From an uncultured Alphaproteobacteria bacterium (GTDB lineage Bacteria; Pseudomonadota; Alphaproteobacteria; HIMB59; GCA-002718135): 64,000 nt of DNA. Below the pieces are notes generated by a model. It ran no database searches, was not told the DNA's origin, and saw nothing but the letters and a program-made list of their open reading frames with translations. The translations under genes were made by a program, and so were the position numbers. Each line of letters begins with the position of its first letter. Positions within the stretch are counted from its first letter, which is position 1. Location: assembly GCA_902596365.1 (NCBI GenBank), contig CACJTT010000002.1:1-64000 (forward strand), given 5' to 3'. This document shows, piece by piece, positions 39,314 to 47,704 of the stretch.

Positions 39314-39706
39314 TTATTTTAAAAACTCATCAACTTCAACTTGATAGGATTCAACAAGCCTATTAGTTTCATTAGCCATCCCCACTACAGCAATTAATTC
39401 TTTTAACATTTTATCTGACATTCCTTTTTTCTTAGCTGCTGCAGTGTGCGATCTAATGCAGTATTCACAACTGTTAGTCATTGATACTGCCATATAAATC
39501 ATTTCTTTCGTAAGCGGGTCTAGAGCACCTTTTTTCATGATATCCTTTAGGGTGTTCCAAGTTCTCTCTAAAGTATCTGGATCATTCGCTATTGTTTTCC
39601 AGAAATTTGGAATAGCTTTTATCATTCTCTCTTTCTTAATATTATCAAAAACTTTTTTTACTTTTCCTTTGGCTTCGCTCTCTTTAATAGGGATAAAAAT
39701 TGTCAT
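39314..39706 (-). CDS. AhpD-like/carboxymuconolactone decarboxylase-family protein
   Basis: This 130-aa all-helical protein of the CMD/AhpD-like fold holds the redox motif C-E-Y-C-I-R-S-H in SCEYCIRSHTAAAKKKG near residue 82, the E-x-x-C-x-x-C-x-x-x-H pattern of peroxidase-type alkylhydroperoxidase domains. The likely activity is peroxide reduction or thiol-disulphide chemistry; a decarboxylase role is unlikely with this motif. A GAGGAGAA ribosome site precedes the ATG. It stands alone on the minus strand between sbmA and the very small basic gene. Confidence 0.85.
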   Translation of the reverse strand: MTIFIPIKESEAKGKVKKVFDNIKKERMIKAIPNFWKTIANDPDTLERTWNTLKDIMKKGALDPLTKEMIYMAVSMTNSCEYCIRSHTAAAKKKGMSDKMLKELIAVVGMANETNRLVESYQVEVDEFLK

Positions 39707-39762
39707 ATATTCTCCTCAGTTGGAGACTATCATAGATTAGAAAAGAAAAAGATTAAAGATGG

Positions 39763-39846
39763 TTATTTCTTCTTTTGGCGTCTTTTATTGCGTCTATATT
39801 TAGAGCCTCTTTTACGACGACCACGGTGTTTTTTTGGATATCCCAT
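39763..39846 (-). CDS. Very small, extremely basic protein (27 aa)
   Basis: A 27-codon frame runs from ATG to TAA, starting MGYPKKHRGRRKRGSKYRR. About two thirds of the residues are Lys, Arg or His, with no acidic residue. It uses CGT, CGC and GGT codons in a row, which are unusual in this AT-rich DNA, and creates a local GC-rich island in an otherwise non-coding 182-nt gap. That makes chance unlikely. Size and charge are like ribosome-associated peptides such as THX or bL36-type proteins or a nucleic-acid-binding peptide, but I cannot match it to a family. No good ribosome site is seen. Confidence 0.55.
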   Translation of the reverse strand: MGYPKKHRGRRKRGSKYRRNKRRQKKK

Positions 39847-39888
39847 AATTAGCAAGGTTTATACAAATTCTTTTTATTAAGTCAAAGA

Positions 39889-40776
39889 CTAATAATGCCA
39901 ATCTTTAGCTTCATTAAATAAAAAATCTCTAAATACCTCTAATCTTCGATCATTTTTGAATGCTTCAGTGTAGACAAAATACGTTTGATAAGATGGACCT
40001 TCGACATTTGGAAGAACTCTAACCAAATGAGGTTTATCAGCAACCATGTAATCAGGAAGTGAGGCTAAACCTGCGCCTTTTTCAACTGCCAAAGACATTC
40101 CATAAATACTATTAACTCTAAATTTTGGTTTTCTTTTTATGCCATCCTTTCCTAATTTTAAAATCCAATCTATATTTGATATAGGAGAGGGTAAGCCTGA
40201 ACCAAAACATATTAGACTGTGCTTATCAAGATCATTAATATTTCTTGGAATACCTGCTGATTGTAAATAATCGGATGACCCATAAATGTGATTATGGAAG
40301 TTAACGAATTTTTTAAAAATTAAATTTGCTTGAGTGGGCTTTTTGACTCTAACAGCAACATCAGCTATCCTACTTGATAAGTCTATTTCTTCATCAGACA
40401 TGATTATACTCACTTCCATATCAGGAAATTGGTCAGTAAATTTTGTAATTCTTGGAGTAAGCCATGTCGATCCAAAACCTACTGTCGTGCTTATTGTAAA
40501 TTTGCCTACAGGTTTAGTTTTTTTATCAATTAGTTTTTTTTCAAAACTTGATACTGCATTATTAATTTGACTGACAGTATTAAATAAATTTTCTCCTTGT
40601 TCTGTTAATCTTACTCCTTTTTGATGACGAATAAATAATGGAGTTTTTAAATCATACTCTAGGTCTTGAATTTGTCTACTAAGAGCTGATTGGCTAATAT
40701 TTAATTTAGCGCTTGCTTTTGATATACTTTTTGAAATTGCAATTTCATAAAAAGATTTTAATTTATCCCAATCCAT
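39889..40776 (-). CDS. LysR-family transcriptional regulator
   Basis: This 295-aa LysR-type regulator has the winged helix-turn-helix near residues 14-45 (SKASAKLNISQSALSRQIQDLE) and a substrate-binding effector domain from about residue 90. The effector domain has the form seen in the cbl/gcvA-like branch, with VAVRVKKPTQ near residue 135 and GLASLPDYM near residue 236. Its start overlaps the rpe stop by one base, so it is transcribed with rpe. LysR regulators often control a neighbouring gene; rpe, the small basic gene or the AhpD-like gene are the nearest candidates. The effector is unknown. Confidence 0.9.
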   Translation of the reverse strand: MDWDKLKSFYEIAISKSISKASAKLNISQSALSRQIQDLEYDLKTPLFIRHQKGVRLTEQGENLFNTVSQINNAVSSFEKKLIDKKTKPVGKFTISTTVGFGSTWLTPRITKFTDQFPDMEVSIIMSDEEIDLSSRIADVAVRVKKPTQANLIFKKFVNFHNHIYGSSDYLQSAGIPRNINDLDKHSLICFGSGLPSPISNIDWILKLGKDGIKRKPKFRVNSIYGMSLAVEKGAGLASLPDYMVADKPHLVRVLPNVEGPSYQTYFVYTEAFKNDRRLEVFRDFLFNEAKDWHY

Positions 40777-41423
40777 TATCTTAAGGAGTTAATCATTTTT
40801 TCATAATTTTCTTTTCCATTAGAAAAAATATATGAACCAGCTACTAATATATTAGCGTTTTTATCTCTGCAAATTTTCCCAGTTTCATAATTGATACCTC
40901 CATCAACTTCAATTTCAAATTTAAGATTTTTTTGTTTTTTAATATCATTTAACTCAATAATTTTATTAACTTCAGAATGCATAAATTTTTGTCCACCAAA
41001 TCCAGGAACTACAGTCATTACAATAACACAATCAATTTCATCTAAGAATACTTCGATATCACTAATATTTATTTTTGGATGAACTGCGATACCTACTTTG
41101 CAATCATTGGATTTGATTTCTTTAATAATATCTTTAGTATTCTTATCTGCATCAGGATGAAAACTAATAATATCTGAACCTGCCTTAATAAAAGCATCTA
41201 TATATTTTGCAACCGGAGTAATCATTAAATGAACATCAAGCTTTTTTTTTGTTATAGGTCTTAGTGATTTTACAATATTAGGTCCAAAAGCTATATTTTC
41301 AACATATTGACCATCCATGACATCAATATGGATTAATTCTGCTCCGTATTTATCAACTAACTCAATTTCTTCTTTCATATTCATTAAATCAGCAGCAAGA
41401 ATTGAAGGCGCTATTTTTATCAT
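40776..41423 (-). CDS. rpe: Ribulose-phosphate 3-epimerase
   Basis: Rpe interconverts ribulose 5-phosphate and xylulose 5-phosphate. The protein is 215 aa, a TIM barrel with IAPSILAADLMNMKEEI at about residues 3-19, the metal-site HIDVMDGQYVENIAFGP near residue 32, HLMITPVAKYIDAF near residue 65, VVPGFGGQKFM near residue 138, and EVDGGINYETG near residue 172. All metal and catalytic residues (His, Asp, His, Asp) are present. It supplies pentose phosphates that would connect with the transketolase genes at 21.6-23.5 kb, though it is 17 kb away. It is followed by the LysR gene and is divergent from the cupin gene. Confidence 0.94.
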   Translation of the reverse strand: MIKIAPSILAADLMNMKEEIELVDKYGAELIHIDVMDGQYVENIAFGPNIVKSLRPITKKKLDVHLMITPVAKYIDAFIKAGSDIISFHPDADKNTKDIIKEIKSNDCKVGIAVHPKINISDIEVFLDEIDCVIVMTVVPGFGGQKFMHSEVNKIIELNDIKKQKNLKFEIEVDGGINYETGKICRDKNANILVAGSYIFSNGKENYEKMINSLR

Positions 41424-41461
41424 TTTGATTTTATTTATATAATATATATTACACTTTCATA

Positions 41462-41809
41462 ATGAAAAGTATTGTAAATAAGCCTTGGGGCTCCTTTGAA
41501 ATTATTGACGAGGGTGAAAAATATATAGTAAAAAAAATTATAGTGCATCCTGGTGGTAAACTTTCATTACAAAGTCATGAGCATCGCTCTGAGCATTGGT
41601 TAATTGCTTCTGGCTTTGCAGAGGTTATAATAGGGGAGAAAATCAATAATTTAAAAGAAAATGATAATATCTTTATTCCTAAAGGATCTAAACACAGACT
41701 TACTAATCTAGGGACAGAGAACTTAATAGTAATTGAGATGTGGTTTGGTGACAATTTAGATGAAAAGGATATTAAGCGTTACGATGATATATACAACAGA
41801 GATAAATGA
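41462..41809 (+). CDS. Type II mannose-6-phosphate isomerase cupin domain protein
   Basis: This 115-aa single cupin is equivalent to the C-terminal half of bifunctional ManC/AlgA. It has KPWGSFEIIDEG at residues 7-18, VHPGGKLSLQSHEHRSEHWLIASGFAEV near residues 28-55 with the metal-binding His-x-His and Glu-His set, and FIPKGSKHRLTNLG near residue 77. As a stand-alone cupin it could isomerise mannose 6-phosphate to fructose 6-phosphate or act on a similar hexose. It overlaps the DUF6165 gene by 4 nt; the two are likely one functional unit in sugar nucleotide or surface glycan supply. Confidence 0.85.
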   Translation: MKSIVNKPWGSFEIIDEGEKYIVKKIIVHPGGKLSLQSHEHRSEHWLIASGFAEVIIGEKINNLKENDNIFIPKGSKHRLTNLGTENLIVIEMWFGDNLDEKDIKRYDDIYNRDK

Positions 41810-42189
41810 TTATTAATACACCAGTTTCATTAGGAGAGTTAGTAGATAAGATTTCAATCTTACACATTAAAAATCTTAATATAAAAGATAGTGAAAAACT
41901 TAAGTTAGTAAAAGATGAATTATTGCTGTTGAATAAGACTTTAGATGATCACATTAACAGGAATGATATTCAGCAACACTTAGACTCTTTAATCGCTATT
42001 AATTCTAAATTATGGGTAATTGAAGATGATATTAGAGATTGTGAGAGAAATAAAATTTTTGATCAGAAATTTATTGATCTTGCGAGATCAGTATATTTTA
42101 CTAATGATAAAAGATCTGCAGTTAAACTAGAAATTAATAAAAAATTTGGTTCACAAATTATAGAAGTTAAATCTTACGAGAAATATTAA
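41806..42189 (+). CDS. DUF6165-family protein
   Basis: This 127-aa protein matches DUF6165 by its start, IINTPVSLGELVDKISILHIK at residues 2-22. A helix-rich remainder includes LNKTLDDHI near residue 43 and INSKLWVIEDDIRDCERN near residue 65. Function is unknown. Family members often occur in polysaccharide or LPS gene clusters, and coupling here to a phosphomannose-isomerase-type cupin (ATGA overlap) points the same way. It is convergent with ispB with a 3-nt gap. Confidence 0.75.
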   Translation: MIINTPVSLGELVDKISILHIKNLNIKDSEKLKLVKDELLLLNKTLDDHINRNDIQQHLDSLIAINSKLWVIEDDIRDCERNKIFDQKFIDLARSVYFTNDKRSAVKLEINKKFGSQIIEVKSYEKY

Positions 42190-42192
42190 GAT

Positions 42193-43221
42193 TTAATTAA
42201 GTCTTTTTATACTTGTTTTTATTAATTTGATTAGAGCTTTCTTATATTCATTATCAGGAAATATACTTAAAGAATCTATAGCGACTTCTGCAAAATGATT
42301 GGCTCTAGTTAATGTATCTTCTATACAATTATATTTTGTTAATAATTCTTTAATTAAAATAAAATTATTTTCATTACTATCTGGTTTTTCAATCACTTTT
42401 TGCAAAAAATCTTTTTCTTTATTATTTGACCTTCCATATGAAAGTATGATTGGTAAAGTTATTTTACCTTCTTTAAAATCATCACCTATATTTTTGCCCA
42501 TTTTTTTTAAGTTAGATGAATAATCTAGTGCATCATCAATTAATTGAAAAGCCATACCAAAATTTGTACCAAAAGATTTTAATGCTTTATGTTGATTTTC
42601 TTTTGCACCTCCACTTAATCCACCAACTTGACATGCTGCACTAAATAGAGAAGCGGTTTTTCCATTAATCACTTGAAAATAGGTATCTTCATTCATTTCT
42701 AAGTTCTTATCATTACTTATTTCTAGCACTTCACCTTCAGAAATAACAACACTAGTATCAGATAAAATCTTTAAAGTTTCAATTGTGCCATATTTTGTCA
42801 TTAATTGAAACGATCGACTAAAAAGAAAATCACCAACTAACACACTTGTTTTATTGCCCCAGACTTCATTTGCTGTAAGATTACCCCTTCTATCTTTACT
42901 TAAATCAACAACATCATCATGAAGTAGTGTAGCGGCATGTATAAACTCAACTGCTGCCGCTAATCCTATATGACTTAACTTACCAATTGAGTTGTTATTT
43001 AAAATATGAAAGCAGGAAGCAGTTAGCAGCGGTCTTAGTCTTTTACCTCCTGATAAAATAAGATATTTACCAATCTCTTGAATTAAAGGCACTGAACTAT
43101 CTAATTTTTCTAATATTAAGGTATTAATTGAGGTTAAATCTTCTTTACATAATTCTGATAAATTTTTTATGCAGTCATTAAAATCCTCTTTATGTTGGTG
43201 TATTGGAATAATTTCAGCCAT
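42193..43221 (-). CDS. ispB: Polyprenyl diphosphate synthase (octaprenyl type)
   Basis: This long-chain trans-prenyltransferase makes the ubiquinone side chain. The protein is 342 aa. The first aspartate-rich motif is LLHDDVVDLSKDRRG near residue 95 and the second GMAFQLIDDALDYSSN near residue 221. GGKRLRPLLTASCF near residue 57 is the pyrophosphate-binding region. The residue pattern upstream of the first motif (small residues AAVEFIHAATLLHDD) fits a long product. A single gene with no co-subunit nearby fits the homomeric IspB type. It is divergent from the S49 protease gene. Confidence 0.88.
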   Translation of the reverse strand: MAEIIPIHQHKEDFNDCIKNLSELCKEDLTSINTLILEKLDSSVPLIQEIGKYLILSGGKRLRPLLTASCFHILNNNSIGKLSHIGLAAAVEFIHAATLLHDDVVDLSKDRRGNLTANEVWGNKTSVLVGDFLFSRSFQLMTKYGTIETLKILSDTSVVISEGEVLEISNDKNLEMNEDTYFQVINGKTASLFSAACQVGGLSGGAKENQHKALKSFGTNFGMAFQLIDDALDYSSNLKKMGKNIGDDFKEGKITLPIILSYGRSNNKEKDFLQKVIEKPDSNENNFILIKELLTKYNCIEDTLTRANHFAEVAIDSLSIFPDNEYKKALIKLIKTSIKRLN

Positions 43222-43291
43222 AAACGAAATATAGTTAAATTTTATTTAATTAGTAGATAATATTTAGGTTGATAAACTTTTTTATATAAAA

Positions 43292-43305
43292 TTCAATTAA
43301 TTGAA
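43292..43305. promoter_or_regulatory. 14-bp perfect palindrome between ispB and the S49 protease gene
   Basis: TTCAATTAATTGAA is a perfect 14-bp palindrome in the 114-nt divergent promoter region. A TATAAA-like hexamer lies just before it (43285-43290). It may be an operator for a dimeric regulator; in such AT-rich DNA a chance origin is also likely. Confidence 0.25.
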
Positions 43306-43335
43306 CACTTTTAACCTTTAAGTAAAGATCAACTT

Positions 43336-44160
43336 TTGTTATTAAGCCCTGTGTTTAAGAGATTTTTTTCAAAAGATATCAATATTCCAACTTTAAGATT
43401 ATCTGGTGTAATTGGCCAAGCGGGTATAGCTAGATCAGGGTTAACGATTACAGGAATTGAAAAATTAATTGATAAACTTTTTGCTGATAAAAAATCACCT
43501 GCAGTTGCTTTAATTATTAATTCACCGGGTGGCTCTCCTACACAATCATCTTTAATTGCTGAGAAAATAATTAATTTATCAAAAGAAAAAAATAAAAAAG
43601 TATATGCTTTTGTTGAAGATGTTGCGGCATCAGGTGGATACTGGTTAGCATGTGCTGCTGATGAAATTTATTTAGATCTAAACTCAATAGTCGGATCAAT
43701 AGGAGTTATTTCGCCAGGATTTGGATTTGTTGATTTAATTAAAAAAATAGGAATTGAAAGAAGAGTTTATACTTCAGGAAAAAGCAAAAGCTTTCTTGAC
43801 CCTTTTAAAGAAGAAAAAAAAGAAGATATTGATATATTAAAAAATATTCAGGAGCAAATTCATGAAAATTTTATTGAGTATGTAAAAAAAAGAAGAGGCT
43901 CAAAACTGTTAAATTCTTCTGAAGATGAAATATTTTCAGGATTATTTTGGGTAGGAAAAAAAGGTGTTGAGCTGGGGTTAGCTGATGGAATTGGCTCAAT
44001 TAGTCAAATTATTAAAGAAAAATTTGGAAAAAAAGCTAAAATTAAAATTATTGATCAAAAAAAATCTTTTTTACAAAAACGACTTTCATCTTCTATAAAT
44101 AACAATGATATTTTTAATAGACTAGAAGAAATGATAATGTGGTCTAGATATGGTTTATAA
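43336..44160 (+). CDS. S49-family serine protease (SppA/SohB-like)
   Basis: This 274-aa protease of the SppA short form, 36K-type, has the catalytic Ser in DVAASGGYWLACAADEIY near residue 99 and the catalytic Lys in TSGKSKSFLDPFK near residue 151. NSPGGSPTQSS near residue 63 is the oxyanion and substrate loop. The N-terminus lacks an obvious long membrane anchor (RLSGVIGQAGIAR starts the fold at about residue 21), so it may be cytoplasmic or peripheral. The start is non-ATG: TTG 43336 is used here; GTG 43351 is an alternative. Its TAA overlaps the ATG of the next small gene by one base. Confidence 0.87.
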   Translation: MLLSPVFKRFFSKDINIPTLRLSGVIGQAGIARSGLTITGIEKLIDKLFADKKSPAVALIINSPGGSPTQSSLIAEKIINLSKEKNKKVYAFVEDVAASGGYWLACAADEIYLDLNSIVGSIGVISPGFGFVDLIKKIGIERRVYTSGKSKSFLDPFKEEKKEDIDILKNIQEQIHENFIEYVKKRRGSKLLNSSEDEIFSGLFWVGKKGVELGLADGIGSISQIIKEKFGKKAKIKIIDQKKSFLQKRLSSSINNNDIFNRLEEMIMWSRYGL

Positions 44161-44318
44161 TGAAAATTATTGTCTTAATTATAGTAATATTATTTGTTCT
44201 TTTATTTTTTAAAACTCTTACAGGCAGAATAAGTAAATCAAATACTAAGAATCAAAACGAAACAACAATTGATTTAGAAAAAGACCCAAAAACAAAAGAA
44301 TACAAACCAAAGGAATAA
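44160..44318 (+). CDS. Small membrane-anchored protein, 52 aa
   Basis: This is a 52-codon frame starting with a TAATG overlap on the S49 protease stop and ending at the base before the glyS ATG, so it is placed without gaps between two real genes. The protein has an N-terminal membrane helix (residues 3-17, IIVLIIVILFVLLFF), a polar linker, and a C-terminal LEKDPKTKEYKPKE. A D-P-x-T-x-x-Y-x-P tail of this kind is seen in small alphaproteobacterial proteins, possibly a metal or RNA contact, but the function is unknown. Coupling to the neighbours supports expression. Confidence 0.65.
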   Translation: MKIIVLIIVILFVLLFFKTLTGRISKSNTKNQNETTIDLEKDPKTKEYKPKE

Positions 44319-45677
44319 ATGACCGCAAGTTCGATGGAGGAATTAGTCTCTTTGTGTAAAAGAAGAGGTTTTATTTTTCAATCTAATGACATCTACGGTG
44401 GCATTAAAGGATTGTATGATTACGGACCTATGGGTGTAGAATTAAAAAATAATTTAAAGCAGGCTTGGTGGAAGTCTATGGTTTATGAGAGAGATGACAT
44501 TGAAGGATTAGATGCATCAATTTTAAGTGCCCCTGTTGTACTGCAGCAATCAGGTCATGAAGATACATTTTCTGATCCATTAGTTGATTGCAAGATTTGT
44601 AAAGCTAGGTTTAGAGCTGATCAAATAGAAAATAATGAATGTCCTGATTGTAAATCAAAAGATCTAACAAAGCCAAGACCATTTAACCTAATGTTCAAAA
44701 CAGCAATTGGACCTATTGATGACGGCTCTTCTTTTGCCTATTTAAGACCAGAGACTTGTCAGCAAATTTTTACTAACTTTAAGAATATTACTGATTCTAC
44801 GAGCAGAGTAGTTCCATTTGGTATAGCTCAAATTGGTAAAGCATTCAGAAATGAAATTACTCCAAGAAATTTTATTTTTAGAGTTAGAGAATTTGAACAA
44901 ATGGAATTAGAATTTTTTGTAAAACCAGGATCTGATGATGAATGGCATAAATATTGGGTAGATAAAAGAATTAAATGGTGGGAAACACAGGGTATAAGTA
45001 AAAAAAATTTACATCCAATAGAAGTGGAACAAAGTGAATTATCACATTATTCAAAAGCAACTGTAGACATTATGTATGAATTTCCTCACGGTAAAGAGGA
45101 GCTTGAAGGAATTGCAAACAGAACAGATTTTGATTTAGGTTCACATACAAAAAATCAAAAAGATTATAACATTAGTTCAGATGTTAAAAAAAATGAACAT
45201 TCTACAACAAAATTAGGTGTACAAAATTTAGAAGAAAAAAACTCTTATATTCCTTATGTAATAGAGCCTTCAGCTGGTGTTGATAGAGGGTTGCTTGCTA
45301 TTTTAAATGAAGCTTATACTATAGAAACTTTAGATGATACTAATACGCGAACAGTATTGAGGTTAAAACCACATCTTTCACCTATAAAAGCAGCAGTAAT
45401 TCCTCTGAAAAAAAATAATGATCAGATAGTTGCAAAAGCAAAAGCTATTAAAAATGAATTGCAAAATCTTGGAATGGGAAGGGTAATTTTAGAAAATTCT
45501 GGTAATATTGGAAAAAATTACAGACGGCACGATGAAATTGGAACTCCCATTTGCATTACTGTTGATTTTGAAACACTTGATGATGACTCAGTTACTATAA
45601 GAGATCGTGACTCAATGAATCAAGAAAGAGTATCATCAAAAGATCTTAATCAATTTTATAAAAAATATTTTCATTAA
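44319..45677 (+). CDS. glyS: Glycyl-tRNA synthetase, homodimeric type
   Basis: This 452-aa class II synthetase of the single-chain alpha2 type (the form in Gram-positives, archaea and eukaryotes) starts with [24 protein letters not shown] (residues about 14-37), motif 1 region. It has a [12 protein letters not shown]...CPDCKSKD zinc-ribbon-like insert near residues 90-115, motif 2 [24 protein letters not shown] near residue 178, and motif 3 [18 protein letters not shown] near residue 312. The C-terminal anticodon-binding domain starts near residue 350. Many proteobacteria instead have a tetrameric alpha2beta2 GlyQS, so the dimeric form here is notable. Confidence 0.92.
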   Translation: MTASSMEELVSLCKRRGFIFQSNDIYGGIKGLYDYGPMGVELKNNLKQAWWKSMVYERDDIEGLDASILSAPVVLQQSGHEDTFSDPLVDCKICKARFRADQIENNECPDCKSKDLTKPRPFNLMFKTAIGPIDDGSSFAYLRPETCQQIFTNFKNITDSTSRVVPFGIAQIGKAFRNEITPRNFIFRVREFEQMELEFFVKPGSDDEWHKYWVDKRIKWWETQGISKKNLHPIEVEQSELSHYSKATVDIMYEFPHGKEELEGIANRTDFDLGSHTKNQKDYNISSDVKKNEHSTTKLGVQNLEEKNSYIPYVIEPSAGVDRGLLAILNEAYTIETLDDTNTRTVLRLKPHLSPIKAAVIPLKKNNDQIVAKAKAIKNELQNLGMGRVILENSGNIGKNYRRHDEIGTPICITVDFETLDDDSVTIRDRDSMNQERVSSKDLNQFYKKYFH

Positions 45678-45693
45678 ATAAATCCTTAAGATT

Positions 45694-46836
45694 ATGAAAA
45701 TTATCAATGATATAATGGCTACTAGGTTATTATTTTTTATAATAGCTTTTTTTGTTGGATTGTGGACTATTAGAATTCCTACAATTAAAGATCAGATTAA
45801 TACTGATTATTTTGGTATTGGATTGGTAATGGCAACATTTGCAATTGGTTCAATTATTGCCATGGTATTTGCTAATAATATTATAAAAATGAGTTCTGCA
45901 AGATCAGTTCTTTTATATACTAGTAGTTTACAAGCTCTTTTATGGCTTCCAACTCCCTTCATTTCTTCTTTGCTAATTTTTATGATTTTTTCATTTATTT
46001 TTGGTCTTTGTTATGGAAGTTTTGAAATAAGCTGTAATCTATATGCATCTAATCTTGAAAAAAGAGAAAAAAAATCAATGATGTCTGGTTTTCATGCTTT
46101 TTGGAGTTTGGGAGTGTTAATAGGATCAATTGTAACTAGTTTGTTTTTGGAGTGGAATATAAGTTTTTTAAATAATGTTATAGTCTACGTTATTATACTT
46201 TTACCAATAAATGTTTTTATTGTTTTAAGACTTCACATAGACCGTGTTGAAAATACAAAAAATAAAACTAATATATTTTTTATATGGCCCTTATTAATTT
46301 TCATTCTAGCATTGATTTCTATGGTAAGCGCTCTTTCAGAAGGAAGTGTCGATGCATGGGGTGCTCTTTATATGAGGGATTTTGTTCAGGTTGATGGTTT
46401 TTTAATTGGCTTAGCAACAGTTAGTTTTAATATTTTTATGGTAATTGGAAGACTAAGTGGTGATTGGATACGTGACAGAATAGGGGTTTATAATTTTTTA
46501 ACTATTCTATCCCTAACTTCCATTATAAGTCTATTCATATTATATACATTTGATTCTATTTTAAGTGCTCTATGTGGATTTGCTTTACTTGGAATTGGCA
46601 CTTCAGGAATTGTACCTATTGCTTATAGTTTAGCTGGCAAAGCTAAAGGAATAGATAGTGGAGCCTCTATAGCAATTGTGTCTATCGCAGTATATGCTAC
46701 TTTTATGGGAGCTCCAGCAACATTAGGAATTGTTGCTAATAATTATGGGGTAAATTCTATATTTTTTCCTATTCTAATTATATTTTTATTTGTGTTGCCA
46801 ATTATTTTTGCATCAAAGAAACATTTTAAACAATAA
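45694..46836 (+). CDS. Major facilitator superfamily transporter
   Basis: This 380-aa MFS permease has about twelve membrane helices, with FALLGIGTSGIVPIAYSLAGKAKG near residue 300. The N-terminal half shows the VGLWTIRIPTIKDQI loop near residue 20 seen in YbjJ/FsgA-type MFS carriers, and SEGSVDAWGALYMRDF near residue 213 is typical of that branch. Substrate unknown; sugars or drugs are possible. The start may be ATG 45694 or ATG 45715. Its 3' end overlaps the convergent ygfZ gene by 11 nt. Confidence 0.82.
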   Translation: MKIINDIMATRLLFFIIAFFVGLWTIRIPTIKDQINTDYFGIGLVMATFAIGSIIAMVFANNIIKMSSARSVLLYTSSLQALLWLPTPFISSLLIFMIFSFIFGLCYGSFEISCNLYASNLEKREKKSMMSGFHAFWSLGVLIGSIVTSLFLEWNISFLNNVIVYVIILLPINVFIVLRLHIDRVENTKNKTNIFFIWPLLIFILALISMVSALSEGSVDAWGALYMRDFVQVDGFLIGLATVSFNIFMVIGRLSGDWIRDRIGVYNFLTILSLTSIISLFILYTFDSILSALCGFALLGIGTSGIVPIAYSLAGKAKGIDSGASIAIVSIAVYATFMGAPATLGIVANNYGVNSIFFPILIIFLFVLPIIFASKKHFKQ

Positions 46837-47659
46837 ATTCTAAGACTAAACCCTCATTAGTTTTTATTTTTTGTTTTTTATTTATTTTTGATTCTGCCAA
46901 TTCAATTTTTAACATTGCTAATATAGATTTATTTTCTATATTTATAATTTTTCCATAATTATTATCCTCATCTTTTATAGGTTGTTCAATATTAGGAGCA
47001 CCTTCTTTAACAGTTAAAGAGTAAATTCTTTTTTTTAATAAAGCTCTATATTTCATTCTTGCTGTAAGCTCTTGCCCTACATAACAACCTTTGTCCCACG
47101 ATATTGAATTTAGATTTTCAAAATTATTTTCTAATAGCAAAGACTTATTTCCTTCTAAATCATAATGTGAAAGAGGAACTGTATTTTGAATTAAGATTTC
47201 ATGATATTTTTTTTCATCAATTTCTTTGATATTATTTAATATTTCAGAGTTCTCTGATTTACAAATTAATTTAATTCCAATTTTTTTATTTCTTGGGTCT
47301 GCACAGAATATTATATAATTAAAATTATTTTCTAATTCTCCAAAAATTGAATATGAACATAAATTTGTAATTTCATTGATAATTACTTTTGATCTGAGTT
47401 TATAAAGGCTTAGTTTTTTTAGAAATGTTTCATAGAAAAAAGAATGGATTTCTATTATATACTTATTATCTTTCTTAAAAATAAAAAAATCAGAGATAAA
47501 TTTTCCTTGAGGTGTAAGCAAGCAAGAATATATAATATTTTCTTTTGTGCACTTATAAATATCATTTGTAATTAAGTTTTGAAGAAAATCAGAACTATCC
47601 TCACCTTCAATGCATAAAAATCTAGAATTACTATTTTTATAAAAGTATGGCACAGTCAT
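46826..47659 (-). CDS. ygfZ: YgfZ/GcvT-family folate-binding Fe-S assembly protein
   Basis: This 277-aa YgfZ-like protein has the signature KGCYVGQELTARMKY near residue 190, matching the conserved K-G-C-Y-x-G-Q-E with its essential cysteine. The N-terminal half has FLCIEGEDSSDFLQNLITNDI (by position about residues 13-33), typical of the GcvT fold. YgfZ helps maintain Fe-S enzymes such as MiaB through a folate-dependent step. It lies alone on the minus strand and overlaps the MFS gene. There is a 45-nt gap to the divergent GT9 gene. Confidence 0.88.
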   Translation of the reverse strand: MTVPYFYKNSNSRFLCIEGEDSSDFLQNLITNDIYKCTKENIIYSCLLTPQGKFISDFFIFKKDNKYIIEIHSFFYETFLKKLSLYKLRSKVIINEITNLCSYSIFGELENNFNYIIFCADPRNKKIGIKLICKSENSEILNNIKEIDEKKYHEILIQNTVPLSHYDLEGNKSLLLENNFENLNSISWDKGCYVGQELTARMKYRALLKKRIYSLTVKEGAPNIEQPIKDEDNNYGKIINIENKSILAMLKIELAESKINKKQKIKTNEGLVLEFIV

Positions 47660-47704
47660 ATTATAAGATATATATACTAATTATTAAATTATAATGAAAT
47701 TCCT

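Noticed and set aside
39707-39888. tRNA or small RNA in the gap between the AhpD-like and LysR genes
   Set aside because: No cloverleaf or T-loop consensus; the GC-richer part is explained by the 27-codon basic frame.
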